64,000 nt of DNA, taken from Jiangella rhizosphaerae. Its GTDB lineage: Bacteria; Actinomycetota; Actinomycetes; Jiangellales; Jiangellaceae. Positions 1 to 8,202 of this stretch are shown here, in pieces; positions within the stretch are counted from its first letter, which is position 1; every line of letters starts with the position of its first letter. The position numbers and the translations under genes were made by a program. A model generated the notes under the pieces. It worked only from the letters and a program-made list of their open reading frames with translations, was not told the DNA's origin and searched no databases. The stretch is taken from assembly GCF_003579925.1 (NCBI RefSeq), contig NZ_QUAL01000053.1, positions 21,529 to 85,528 of the forward strand, written 5' to 3'.

Positions 1-1
1 G

Positions 2-727
2 AGCCACGCCGCCGGGGTGGCAAGCTCGGCCGGCGAGCCTGCTCACCAGATCACCGGCGACGCGGCAGCCGCTGCCGGCAACCCCGCCCACCAGGCGTTC
101 GCCGGTGCGGCCGGCTCCGCCGGCGGCGCGCCATCTCGTGCCGACGCCGCTGCCGGCCAGCCACCACCGGCACCATCCGGGAGCGGCGCGACGCTGCCGC
201 GGCGGCGGCCGATCAGCGTGCACATCACCGTCCCGTTCGCCACCGCCGTCGGGTTGAGTGACCAGCCGGGCGAGCTGGAGGGCTACGGGCCCATCCCCGC
301 GCACGCCGCCAAGGTCCTCGCCGCCGAAGGCGTCTGGACATGGCTGCGCACCGACCCCGGCACCGGGCAGCTGCTCGACTTGGGCCGCACCAAGTACCGA
401 CCCACCAAGGCGCTGGCGGAGTTCATCGTCGCGCGTGACAAGACGTGCCGCGCACCTGGCTGCCATCGCCGCGCGGGGGCGTGCGACATCGACCACATCA
501 CCCCGTTCACCGCCGGCGGGACCACCTGCACGGCGAACTGCCACGCCCTGTGCGAAACCCACCACCTGCTCAAACACCGCGGCGACTGGCGAGTCCACCG
601 ACAACCCGACGGCACCACCGTCTGGACCAGCCCCACCGGCCACCGCTATGCGAAACCACCCGAAGCGACTGGGCCGGCGCCACCGCGGTTGGGCGGTGGC
701 GCCAGTCCCGAACAGCCGTCGTTCTGA
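2..727 (+). CDS. DUF222/HNH endonuclease (13E12-repeat type), C-terminal part
   Basis: The frame is open from the first bases of the window, so the N-terminal DUF222 region lies upstream and only the C-terminal 240 or so residues are visible. The first 65 residues are an Ala/Gly/Pro-rich linker. A typical HNH nuclease domain follows: CRAPGCH with two Cys, then CDIDHITPF, an Asn in CTANCH, and the final ETHHLLKH. These are the zinc-ribbon and metal-binding elements of the family. These proteins occur in many copies in actinobacterial genomes, and their substrate is generally unknown. The gene converges on the 2-oxoacid dehydrogenase operon. Confidence 0.85.
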   Translation, partial: SHAAGVASSAGEPAHQITGDAAAAAGNPAHQAFAGAAGSAGGAPSRADAAAGQPPPAPSGSGATLPRRRPISVHITVPFATAVGLSDQPGELEGYGPIPAHAAKVLAAEGVWTWLRTDPGTGQLLDLGRTKYRPTKALAEFIVARDKTCRAPGCHRRAGACDIDHITPFTAGGTTCTANCHALCETHHLLKHRGDWRVHRQPDGTTVWTSPTGHRYAKPPEATGPAPPRLGGGASPEQPSF

Positions 728-742
728 CCCGCCCGGGGTCAG
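724..742. terminator. Bidirectional hairpin between convergent genes
   Basis: CTGACCC (724-730) and GGGTCAG (736-742) form a 7-bp stem with a 5-base loop. The hairpin includes the stop codons of both converging genes (TGA at 725-727 on plus, 739-741 on minus). There is no U tract, as is usual for GC-rich actinobacterial terminators, so its activity is inferred. Confidence 0.45.
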
Positions 743-2070
743 CCCCAGACCAGGGCGTTGCCCGGGTCCTCGAGCAGCGCCGCCAGGTCGACGAGGAACC
801 GCGAGCCCTGCTCGCCGTCGACCAGGCGGTGGTCGAACGACAGCGCCAGCGTGGTGACCCAGCGCGGCCTCACCTTGCCCTTGTGCACCCACGGCTGCTG
901 GCGCACCGCGCCGAACGCGACGATCGCCGCCTCGCCGGGCGGCAGGATCGGCGTGCCGGTGTCGACGCCGAAGACGCCGACGTTGGTGATGGAGATGGTG
1001 CCGCCGAGCATGTCCTCGGGCGGCGTCTTCCCCTCGCGCGCCGTCGCCGCCAGCTGGTTGATCGCGGCCGCCAGCTCGCGCAGCGGCAGGCGGTCGGCGT
1101 CCTTGACGTTCGGCACGACCAGTCCGCGCGGCGTGGCCGCCGCGATGCCGAGGTTGACGTAACGCTGCAGCACGATCTCGCCGGCGGCGTCGTCCCAGCG
1201 GGCGTTGACGTCGGGCGTGCGGCGAGCCGCGATGCAGACCGCCTTGGCCAGCACCGCCAGCGGCGACAGCTTGACGTCGCGGAACTCGCGGGAGTCGCGC
1301 AGCCGCTCGACCAGCTTCATCGTGCGGGTGACGTCGACCGTGACGAACTCCGTGACGTGCGGCGCGGTGAACGCCGACGTGGAGACCGCCTTCGCCGTCG
1401 CCTTGCGGACCGACCGGATCGGGACCCGCTCCTGCCGCGGCAGGCCGTCCCAGCCGGAGCCGGCGGGCACCGCGGCGGGTCCGACGGGCGCGGCGGCGGG
1501 TGCGGCCGGCACGGCGGCCGCGGCCTGGACGTCGTCGCGGGTGATGGTTCCGCCGGGGCCGGTCGGGGTGACCGTCGTCAGGTCGACACCGAGGTCCTTG
1601 GCGAGCTTGCGCACCGGCGGCTTGGCCAGCACCGACACCCGCGCGACGACCGGTTCCGGCTCGGGCGCGGGCGCCTCGGCGACCTTGCGCGGCCGGCGCT
1701 TGGCCGCCGTGGTCCGCGGGCCGTAGCCGACGAGCACGGCCTGACGCTCCCCCTCAGGCGCGGCCGCCGGAGCCGGCGGCGTGGGCACCATGTCCTCGGC
1801 GGGATCGCCGGCCGACGGAGCGACGCCCTCCCCCGTCCGGACCGCGATGATCGGGGTGCCGACGTCGACCGTCTGGCCCTCGTCGACCAGCAGAGTCTCG
1901 ACCACGCCGGCGAACGGGCAGGGCAGCTCGACCAGCGACTTGGCCGTCTCGATCTCGACGATGACGTCGTTGACCTTCACGGCGTCGCCGGGCTTGACCT
2001 TCCACGACACGATCTCCGCCTCGGTCAGCCCTTCGCCGACGTCGGGGAGGTTGAACTGCGACACGCTCAT
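739..2070 (-). CDS. bkdC: 2-oxoacid dehydrogenase E2 (dihydrolipoamide acyltransferase)
   Basis: The 443-residue E2 core moves the acyl group from lipoate to CoA in a pyruvate or branched-chain 2-oxoacid dehydrogenase complex. One N-terminal lipoyl domain is present, with the lipoylated Lys44 in ETAKSLVEL. A Pro/Ala-rich linker follows, then a peripheral-subunit-binding domain near residues 165-205, and a catalytic domain ending with SFDHRLVDG (catalytic His414 and Asp418). The start is the ATG 11 bases after the E1 beta stop; a much longer upstream frame overlaps E1 beta and is not real. It is the last gene of the E1alpha-E1beta-E2 operon. The E1 subunits resemble the branched-chain type, but substrate cannot be settled from sequence. 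No E3 gene is adjacent. Confidence 0.93.
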   Translation of the reverse strand: MSVSQFNLPDVGEGLTEAEIVSWKVKPGDAVKVNDVIVEIETAKSLVELPCPFAGVVETLLVDEGQTVDVGTPIIAVRTGEGVAPSAGDPAEDMVPTPPAPAAAPEGERQAVLVGYGPRTTAAKRRPRKVAEAPAPEPEPVVARVSVLAKPPVRKLAKDLGVDLTTVTPTGPGGTITRDDVQAAAAVPAAPAAAPVGPAAVPAGSGWDGLPRQERVPIRSVRKATAKAVSTSAFTAPHVTEFVTVDVTRTMKLVERLRDSREFRDVKLSPLAVLAKAVCIAARRTPDVNARWDDAAGEIVLQRYVNLGIAAATPRGLVVPNVKDADRLPLRELAAAINQLAATAREGKTPPEDMLGGTISITNVGVFGVDTGTPILPPGEAAIVAFGAVRQQPWVHKGKVRPRWVTTLALSFDHRLVDGEQGSRFLVDLAALLEDPGNALVWG

Positions 2071-2081
2071 GCAGACCCTCC

Positions 2082-3059
2082 TCAGTAGGCGAACGTGCGG
2101 TCGACGGCGTCGAGCACGCGGTCGAGGTCGGGAAGGTACTCCTCCTCGACCCGGGCCGGCGGATACGGGGTGTCGTAGCCGGTGACCCGCTGCACCGGCG
2201 CCTCCAGCGAGTAGAAGCACTCCTCGGTGACCCGGGCGGCCACCTCGGCGCCGACGCCGAGCGTGCGGTGCGCCTCGTGGACGACGACCAGCCGGCCGGT
2301 GCGCCGGACGGAGTCGTACACCGCGCGCAGGTCCAGCGGTGACAGCGAGCGCAGGTCGATGACCTCGAGCGACCGGCCGTCGTCGGCGGCGGCCGCCGCG
2401 GCGTCGAGGCAGGTCTTCACCATGGGGCCGTACGCCGCCACCGTCGCGTCGGTACCGGGCAGCGCGACCCGGGCGGACTCCAGCGGCAGGTCCGGCTCGC
2501 CGTCGACGTCGACCTCGGCCTTCTCGTAGTAGCGGCGCTTGGGCTCGAAGAACACCACAGGGTCGTCCAGCGCGATGGCCTGCTGGATCATCCAGTAGGC
2601 GTCGACCGGGTTGGAACAGGTGACCACCTTGAGGCCCGGGATGTGGACGAAGGTCGCCTCGGGGCTCTCGCTGTGGTGCTCGACGGCGCCGATGCTGCCG
2701 CCGTAGGGGATGCGGATGACGATCGGAAGCCGCAGCCGGCCGCCGGACCGGAAGTGCATCTTCGCGACCTGGTTGACGATCTGGTCGTAGCCGGGGAACA
2801 CGAACCCGTCGAACTGGATCTCGCACACCGGGCGGTAGCCGCGCAGCGCCAGGCCGACGGCGGTGCCGATGATGCCGGACTCGGCGAGCGGGGTGTCGAT
2901 GACGCGGTCCTCGCCGAAGTCCTTCTGCAGGCCGTCGGTGACGCGGAAGACACCGCCGAGCTTGCCGACGTCCTCGCCCATGACCAGCACCTTGGCATCG
3001 CTCTCCATGGACCGCCGCAGCCCGGCGTTGATCGCCTTGATGATGTTGAGCGCCGTCAT
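2082..3059 (-). CDS. bkdB: 2-oxoacid dehydrogenase E1 component, beta subunit
   Basis: This 325-residue protein has the transketolase-like pyrimidine-binding and C-terminal domains of heterodimeric E1 enzymes. It opens with LNIIKAINAGL, has the conserved GEDVGKLGGVFRVT segment near residue 28 and the DTPLAESGI cofactor-interface motif. With the alpha subunit it forms the thiamin-diphosphate-dependent decarboxylase that acylates lipoyl-E2. It overlaps the alpha gene by 4 bases (3056-3059), so translation is probably coupled and gives the 1:1 stoichiometry expected for an alpha2beta2 enzyme. Confidence 0.92.
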   Translation of the reverse strand: MTALNIIKAINAGLRRSMESDAKVLVMGEDVGKLGGVFRVTDGLQKDFGEDRVIDTPLAESGIIGTAVGLALRGYRPVCEIQFDGFVFPGYDQIVNQVAKMHFRSGGRLRLPIVIRIPYGGSIGAVEHHSESPEATFVHIPGLKVVTCSNPVDAYWMIQQAIALDDPVVFFEPKRRYYEKAEVDVDGEPDLPLESARVALPGTDATVAAYGPMVKTCLDAAAAAADDGRSLEVIDLRSLSPLDLRAVYDSVRRTGRLVVVHEAHRTLGVGAEVAARVTEECFYSLEAPVQRVTGYDTPYPPARVEEEYLPDLDRVLDAVDRTFAY

Positions 3060-4195
3060 CGGGCCACCTCCTCGGCGAAGCTGTCCAGGTAGGTCGACAT
3101 CGCCTCGCGCTGGGCGACGAGGTCGGGCGTCGGCTCGACGTAGACGTGGTCGAAGATCGACGTCGGCGTGGGGTCGGGCAGCGCCCGGCAGGCCGCCCGC
3201 AGGTGCACGGCCAGCTCCTCGGCCTCCTGCTCGACGCCGTCGAAGAAGGCCTGGTCGGCGAGGTCGCCGCGGACCATGTACGCCTTCACCCGCTCGATGG
3301 GGTCCTTGAGCTTCCAGTGCTCCAGCTCGGCGTTGAGGCGGTAGCGGGTGGGGTCGTCGGTGGTGGTGTGCGCGCCCATGCGGTAGGTGAACGCCTCGAC
3401 CAGCGTGGGACCCTCACCGTCGCGGGCCCGCTGCAGCGCCTCGCGCGAGACGGCCAGGCAGGCGAGCACGTCGTTGCCGTCGACGCGGACGCCGGGGAAG
3501 CCGAAGCCGGCGGCGCGGCGGTACAGCGGCACGCGGGTCTGCCGCTCCAGCGGCTCGGAGATGGCCCACTGGTTGTTCTGGCAGAAGAACACGACCGGTG
3601 CGTTGGTGACACTGGCCCAGATGAACGCCTCGTTGACGTCGCCCTGGCTGGTGGCGCCGTCGCCGAAGTAGGCGATGACGGCGGTGTCGCGTTCGGGGTC
3701 GCCGGTGCCGATGGCGCCGTCGCGCTGGACGCCCATGGCGTAGCCGGTGGCGTGCAGGGTCTGCGCGCCGATGACGATCGTGTAGAGGTGGAACCGTGAC
3801 TCGTCGGTGTCCCAGCTGCCTTGGTCGACGCCGCGGAACAGCGCCAGCAGCCGCACCGGGTCGACGCCGCGGCACAGGGCGACCGCGTGCTCGCGGTAGG
3901 TCGGGAAGACGTGGTCCTGCGCGCGCAGCGCACGGGCGGAACCGACCTGGGCGGCCTCCTGGCCCAGCAGGCTGGCCCACAGCCCCAGCTCGCCCTGCCG
4001 CTGCAGCGCGACGGCCTCGCCGTCGACCCGGCGGCCCAGCACCAGGTCGCGGTACATGGACCGGATGTCGTCGCCGGTGATGTCGGCGATGAGAGCGTCG
4101 TAGCGCTCGTGTGGAACCCGCTGACCCTCGGGGGTGAGCAGCTGGACGAGCTCGGGTTCGGGCGGAGTCGCCCCGGCCGCCGTCTCGACAGTCAT
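3056..4195 (-). CDS. bkdA: 2-oxoacid dehydrogenase E1 component, alpha subunit
   Basis: This 379-residue alpha subunit carries the thiamin-diphosphate motif from GDG (178-180) to NN (207-208), the usual 30-residue span. FPTYREHAV near residue 97 and the YRMGAHTTTDDPTRYR-type segment (phosphorylation-loop region) are typical of branched-chain or acetoin/pyruvate heterotetrameric E1. It is the first gene of the operon. The encoded complex most likely makes branched acyl-CoA starters or degrades Val/Leu/Ile, and a pyruvate role is the alternative. The ATG has a GAAGGAG-like ribosome site a few bases upstream. Confidence 0.92.
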   Translation of the reverse strand: MTVETAAGATPPEPELVQLLTPEGQRVPHERYDALIADITGDDIRSMYRDLVLGRRVDGEAVALQRQGELGLWASLLGQEAAQVGSARALRAQDHVFPTYREHAVALCRGVDPVRLLALFRGVDQGSWDTDESRFHLYTIVIGAQTLHATGYAMGVQRDGAIGTGDPERDTAVIAYFGDGATSQGDVNEAFIWASVTNAPVVFFCQNNQWAISEPLERQTRVPLYRRAAGFGFPGVRVDGNDVLACLAVSREALQRARDGEGPTLVEAFTYRMGAHTTTDDPTRYRLNAELEHWKLKDPIERVKAYMVRGDLADQAFFDGVEQEAEELAVHLRAACRALPDPTPTSIFDHVYVEPTPDLVAQREAMSTYLDSFAEEVAR

Positions 4196-4494
4196 GTGTC
4201 TCCTTCACGTCGTCGGCTCCGCAGGATTGCCGCGGGAGCCTGCTCCTCGTGACCACCGGCGGCGTGGGTGAGGACTACGGGTGGGTCCTCGCCCCGCGCC
4301 GCGGTGCATGACCGTGACCGGAGTCACGACCTCGCTACCGCCACGGTACCCAGATCCGGGGTCGGACGGGTGGACCGAGGCGGCAGGTGGGGCTCATCCT
4401 GCAGCACCTCCTGTCAGCCTGCCCGCTCGGGATCGCCCGGAGGCTCGTCGTTCCGGACAAACTTCCTCACCGGGACGCTGCGCTGAACGCACAA
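4196..4494. promoter_or_regulatory. Non-coding leader of the 2-oxoacid dehydrogenase operon with a dyad
   Basis: These 300 bases lie between the E1 alpha start and the terminator of the next gene, and I see no gene in them. A dyad CGTGAC-CGGA-GTCACG sits at 4313-4328, about 120 bp upstream of the E1 alpha start, and is the only clear operator candidate. No Lrp- or TetR-type regulator gene is adjacent, so any binding protein is unknown. Confidence 0.35.
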
Positions 4495-4529
4495 GTCCTC
4501 TGCCGTCCGACTAACGGACGACAGAGGAC
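4495..4529 (-). terminator. Hairpin terminator after the LPXTG protein gene
   Basis: A 15-base arm at 4495-4509 (GTCCTCTGCCGTCCG) pairs with 4515-4529 with one mismatch and a 5-base loop. It begins 31 bases beyond the stop codon of the minus-strand wall-protein gene, the expected position for its terminator. Confidence 0.7.
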
Positions 4530-4559
4530 GTGTGCGTGGCGTTCCGGTGACCGCGTGCG

Positions 4560-5813
4560 TTACTCGGCGGCTCCGGCGAACCGGCGGCGCAGCAGGAACG
4601 CGGCCGCGGCGACCAGGCCCAGGCCGATCGTCAGCAGCAGCGTCGGCGAGGCGCCGGTGTCCGGCAGGTCCTCGTCGGGCGTGTCGCTCGGCGACGGCGT
4701 GGGGCTCTGGCTCGGCGTCTCCGACGGGGACTCCGACGGCGTCGGCGTCGGCGTGGGCGACTCGGACGGGGTCTCGCTCGGCGTCGGCGTGGGCGTCTCC
4801 GTCGGTGTCGGCGTCGGCGTCTCCGTCGGGGCGGCGGTCCAGTCGACCGTCCCCTCGACGTCGAGCTCGGTCTTCTCCGACTGCGCGAGGATCAGCGACT
4901 GGGTGCGGATCTCGTCGGTGTCGCTGACGAACAGCCGGCCGATGTTGAGGTGCGCCTCGGCGTGCAGCCGGACGGTGCCGTCGCCGGCCTCGGCGTCGGC
5001 CGGGACGTGGACGCCGAACGTGGCGCTGTCGGCCAGCTGGTCACCCAGTGGCGCGCCGTCGCCGTCGACCAGCTCGACGCCCTCGGGCAGGTCCGCGGTG
5101 ACGTCGACGGTGTCGGCGGTGGTGCTGACGGTGAACGGGCCGATGACGGTGCCCGCCTCGCCGGACAGCGACGACGGCTCCAGCGACAGCGCCGGCGTCG
5201 GCTGCTCGCCGATGCCGGTGTTGTCCTCGCCGGTCAGGTACTCGAACAGCGCGCGCACGTCGGCGTCGACGTCGTCGCCCTCACGCGTGAAGTCGTCGAG
5301 GTTGGGCTGCACGGCGTCGCTGAACGACCAGACGGCGGCCTGCGTGGCGGTGATCGCCTCCTGCTCGGACAGCCCGTCGTTGAACGCGACCACACCGTCC
5401 AGCGCGGCCTCGATGTCAGCCGTCGACGTCACCGGGTACGAGTGCTGCAGCACCCAGAGGATGCGGTCGGCGTTCGCGGTGAACGGGGCGTCCGGGACCG
5501 GGTAGGCGTCCCAGGGCACCTCGATCATGTTCAGCTCGGGATCGTCGTTGATCGGGACGCTGACCTCGACACAGTAGGTCTTCAGCTCGGCGCCGTCGTC
5601 GGCCAGCAGGCCGAGCAGGATCGCCTGGATCGAGCCGCCCTCGAAGTTGACGCGGTAGCCCGCGACATTGCCGTCCGGGTGGATGATCGCCCGCGCCTCG
5701 GCGTCGGCGGTCTCGAAGTCGGAAGCGGCTGCGGATGTGGGAAGCAGAACGGCCGCACCGAGTGCGGCCGCGACACCGGCACCTGCGGCGCGCCGGCGGG
5801 AAAGGGTGGACAC
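4560..5813 (-). CDS. TQXA-domain thioester surface protein with LPDTG sortase signal
   Basis: The 417-residue precursor has an Arg-rich signal peptide (about residues 1-31, cleavage after SAAA). A thioester domain follows: Cys81 in TYCVEV and Gln158 in ATQAAVW are the pair that forms the internal Cys-Gln isopeptide-like thioester in Gram-positive adhesins. A beta-rich DUF11-like segment lies at about 205-320, then a Thr/Pro/Ser/Glu-rich wall-spanning stalk, then LPDTG (383-387), a hydrophobic helix and an RRR tail. It is therefore predicted to be sorted to the cell wall and able to bind host or surface amines covalently. GTG start with GGAGAA at good spacing. No sortase gene is in the window. 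Confidence 0.9.
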   Translation of the reverse strand: MSTLSRRRAAGAGVAAALGAAVLLPTSAAASDFETADAEARAIIHPDGNVAGYRVNFEGGSIQAILLGLLADDGAELKTYCVEVSVPINDDPELNMIEVPWDAYPVPDAPFTANADRILWVLQHSYPVTSTADIEAALDGVVAFNDGLSEQEAITATQAAVWSFSDAVQPNLDDFTREGDDVDADVRALFEYLTGEDNTGIGEQPTPALSLEPSSLSGEAGTVIGPFTVSTTADTVDVTADLPEGVELVDGDGAPLGDQLADSATFGVHVPADAEAGDGTVRLHAEAHLNIGRLFVSDTDEIRTQSLILAQSEKTELDVEGTVDWTAAPTETPTPTPTETPTPTPSETPSESPTPTPTPSESPSETPSQSPTPSPSDTPDEDLPDTGASPTLLLTIGLGLVAAAAFLLRRRFAGAAE

Positions 5814-5957
5814 AGTTCTCCTTCGTGAATATGTACATTCCCCCGAGAACTGCCGCAGGCTATCGGATTACGGAACGAACCGAAAGAAGTCCTCCCCAAC
5901 GCGGACATGACTGCGGGCACTGTCGGTGTCGCGCGGCGTCGCATAGGGTCTTGACTC

Positions 5958-6755
5958 GTGCCTGACTTCGACGAAGCGTCGGCCACGCGCCGGGTGTCGC
6001 CCGGGCGGCACGACGTCGACATCGACGGAACCTGGTCGGTGGGCGACGTGCCGAACGGGGGCTACCTGCTCGCCCTGGTGCTGCGCGCCGTGCTGGGCGA
6101 GTCGGCGCATCCGCATCCGGTGAGCACCAACGCGCATTTCGTGGCCCCGCCGACCGCCGGGCCGGCGCACGTCCTGGTCGACGTCGTGCGCACCGGGCGG
6201 ACCATCGAGACGCTGCGGGCCACGCTGATCCAGGACGACGAGCCGCGGGTCGAGGCGACGGTCACCACCAGCCGGCTGTCGCGCACGTCGCCGGTCGAGT
6301 GGGTCGGGCCGCCGCCGGAGCCGGTGGCGCCGGTCGACGAGTGCATCCGCGCGGTGGTCGACCTCCCCGACGGCACCCACGTCGGCCTGCTCGAACACGT
6401 CGACCTGCGGCTGGACCCGCAGACCCTGGGCTGGTTCTCCGGCCGGCCGGCCGGACAGCTGTCCATGCGCGGACACGTGCGGCTGGCCGACGGCACCCAG
6501 CCCGACCCGGTGGTGCTGGCGCTGGCCGTCGACTCCCTGCCGCCGACGGTGTTCGGCCTGGGCCGGCTCGGCTGGGCGCCCACCGTCCAGCTGACGGTGC
6601 TGACCCGCAGCCTGCCCGCGCCGGGCTGGCTGACGGTCCATCTGCGTGGCCGGCTGGTCCGCGACGGCTGGTTCGACGAGGAGGCCGAGGTCTACGACGC
6701 CGACGGCGCCCTGGTCGCGCAGTCGCGGCAGCTGGCCCGCATCCGCGTGACCTGA
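5958..6755 (+). CDS. Acyl-CoA thioesterase, TesB-like double hotdog family
   Basis: The 265-residue protein contains two hotdog-like halves. The first starts with the VGDVPNGGYLLALVLRA signature typical of TesB-like acyl-CoA thioesterases, and the second includes LSMRGHVRLADG and the FGLGRLGWAPTVQLTV strand. It is expected to hydrolyse acyl-CoA in the cytoplasm, but chain length is unknown. The GTG start has no strong ribosome site and may be leaderless. Its stop and that of the facing regulator gene both fall within the 10-bp palindrome CTGAGCTCAG at 6752-6761. Confidence 0.8.
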   Translation: MPDFDEASATRRVSPGRHDVDIDGTWSVGDVPNGGYLLALVLRAVLGESAHPHPVSTNAHFVAPPTAGPAHVLVDVVRTGRTIETLRATLIQDDEPRVEATVTTSRLSRTSPVEWVGPPPEPVAPVDECIRAVVDLPDGTHVGLLEHVDLRLDPQTLGWFSGRPAGQLSMRGHVRLADGTQPDPVVLALAVDSLPPTVFGLGRLGWAPTVQLTVLTRSLPAPGWLTVHLRGRLVRDGWFDEEAEVYDADGALVAQSRQLARIRVT

Positions 6756-6757
6756 GC

Positions 6758-7528
6758 TCAGTCGGCGGCGAGCTTCTGCCGCAGCTGCTCCGTCATGCGC
6801 GCCTCACCGGTGCGCAGGTGCGCGAGCAGCCGCTGGCGCGCCAGCTCGAAGTCACGCGCACCCACCGCCTCGGCGATGCCGGTGTGCTCGTCGAGGGTGT
6901 CGTCGATGCGCTGTGGCACGCCCGACGACAGATAGTGGCGGCCGCGGACGATGTGGCTCTCGATGACCGAGTAGAACCCCTGCAGCCGCACGTTCTTGCT
7001 GCAGGCGACCAGGAACGTGTGGAACGAGTGGTCCTGACTGAAGTAGTCGTCGAAGCGGTCGGGCAGGATCGGGTGCTGGTAGCCGTCGAAGAACGTCGCG
7101 ATGCGCTCGATGGCCTCGTCGTCGGGCTCCGCCTCGAGCCGGTCGAGTCCGGCGGGCTCGAGCCGGCGGCGCAGCTCGAACAGCTCGTGGACGTCCTGCT
7201 CGGAGAACGGGGTGACCACCCAGCCTCCGCGGCCGCGCGCGGTGAGCAGACCGGCGGCCTCCAGCCGGTGCAGTGCCTCGCGCACCGGCGTGCGGCTCAG
7301 ACCGAGCAGCTCGGCCAGCTCGCGGTCCTTCACCGGCGCGCCGGGCGGCAGCTCGGTGCGGACGATGGCCTCGCGGATGGACTCGAAGGCACGGTCGCCC
7401 AGCTGGACGGTCTCGATGGGCTGCAGGGACGTCACGGTCGGAGCCACCCCCTTCGTCTGCGCCGTCCGCGCGTCTGGTCTTCCGAGAACAGTATCGTGTG
7501 TTCCGGATGATGATCCGTAACGCGTCAC
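6758..7528 (-). CDS. GntR-family regulator, FadR/FCD subfamily
   Basis: An N-terminal winged helix (around residues 45-105, with SRTPVREALHRLEAAGLL) is followed by an all-helical FCD ligand domain with metal-ligand-type residues (Asp/His in YFSQDHSFHTFL and the ESHIVRGRHY segment). This architecture fits a repressor of sugar-acid or carboxylate catabolism, and it is the last gene of the 6.8-15.8 kb catabolic cluster, so it probably controls it. The 256-residue form starts at a GTG overlapping the preceding stop (GTGA), 5 bases after GGAG. An alternative GTG at 7447 gives 229 residues, closer to family length, but with its ribosome site abutting the codon. Confidence 0.85.
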   Translation of the reverse strand: MTRYGSSSGTHDTVLGRPDARTAQTKGVAPTVTSLQPIETVQLGDRAFESIREAIVRTELPPGAPVKDRELAELLGLSRTPVREALHRLEAAGLLTARGRGGWVVTPFSEQDVHELFELRRRLEPAGLDRLEAEPDDEAIERIATFFDGYQHPILPDRFDDYFSQDHSFHTFLVACSKNVRLQGFYSVIESHIVRGRHYLSSGVPQRIDDTLDEHTGIAEAVGARDFELARQRLLAHLRTGEARMTEQLRQKLAAD

Positions 7529-8199
7529 GGCAGCTCCACCATCCGCAGCGCGGCGTCGATCCAGGCACGGTCCCAGGTCCCGGCCGCGATCGCCCGCCGC
7601 TCCGCCTCCTCGGCCGACCGCTTCTCCTCGGCCAGCGCCACGATCTCCTCGGCCCGCCCGCGCGGGATGACCGCGATGCCGTCCTCGTCGCCGACGACCA
7701 GGTCGCCGTCGGCCACCGCCACACCGGCGAGTGCGACCGGGCAGCGCAGCTCGCCGGGCCCGTCCTTATAGGGCCCGAGGTGGCTCACCCCGGCGGCGAA
7801 CACCGGCGGCGCCAGCGCGGCGAGATCCGCCCGGTCCCGGACGGCGCCGTCGACGACGAGCGCCGCCAGCCCGCGGGTCGTGGCGTACTGGCCCATCAGG
7901 CCGCCGAGCACGGCTCGGTCGGTCTGCCCACCGCCGGCGACCACCAGCACCTCACCGGGCCGCGCGAGATCGAGGGCCTTGTGCACGACGAGGTTGTCAC
8001 CCGGCCGCGTCCGCACGGTCAGCGCCGGCCCGGCCACGACCTGACCGGGCACGAGCCCCGCGACGGGTAACAGGCCGGTGGCGCCGGCCCACCGCCCGAA
8101 CACGTCGGAGATCAGCGACGTCGCCAGCTTGCGCAGCCGGTCGACCAGCTCGGACGGCGGCAGCGGTGTGGCCGGGTGGATCGGGCAGTCGACGGGCAT
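7525..8199 (-). CDS. RraA-like protein, probable 4-hydroxy-4-methyl-2-oxoglutarate-type aldolase
   Basis: This 224-residue protein has the RraA fold signature GGLMGQYATTRGLAALVVDG followed by AVRD, which in class II HMG/CHA aldolases supplies the substrate-binding Arg and metal-coordinating Asp. The later VVGDEDGIAVIP is also typical. RNase E-binding RraA proteins are mostly from Proteobacteria. Here, between a dehydrogenase and a GntR regulator in a catabolic operon, an aldolase or oxaloacetate-decarboxylase-like role is much more likely. It lies 3 bases after the dehydrogenase gene and overlaps the GntR gene by 4 bases. Confidence 0.82.
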   Translation of the reverse strand: MPVDCPIHPATPLPPSELVDRLRKLATSLISDVFGRWAGATGLLPVAGLVPGQVVAGPALTVRTRPGDNLVVHKALDLARPGEVLVVAGGGQTDRAVLGGLMGQYATTRGLAALVVDGAVRDRADLAALAPPVFAAGVSHLGPYKDGPGELRCPVALAGVAVADGDLVVGDEDGIAVIPRGRAEEIVALAEEKRSAEEAERRAIAAGTWDRAWIDAALRMVELP

Positions 8200-8202
8200 G
8201 GG

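Noticed and set aside
445-2088. Plus-strand frame opposite the E2 gene
   Set aside because: Overlaps the HNH gene in another frame and is antisense to the lipoyl-E2 coding sequence. No recognisable motif.
4680-4860. Short periodic repeats that resemble a repeat array
   Set aside because: They encode the Pro/Thr/Ser/Glu wall-spanning stalk of the LPXTG protein in frame. There are no regular spacers as in a CRISPR.
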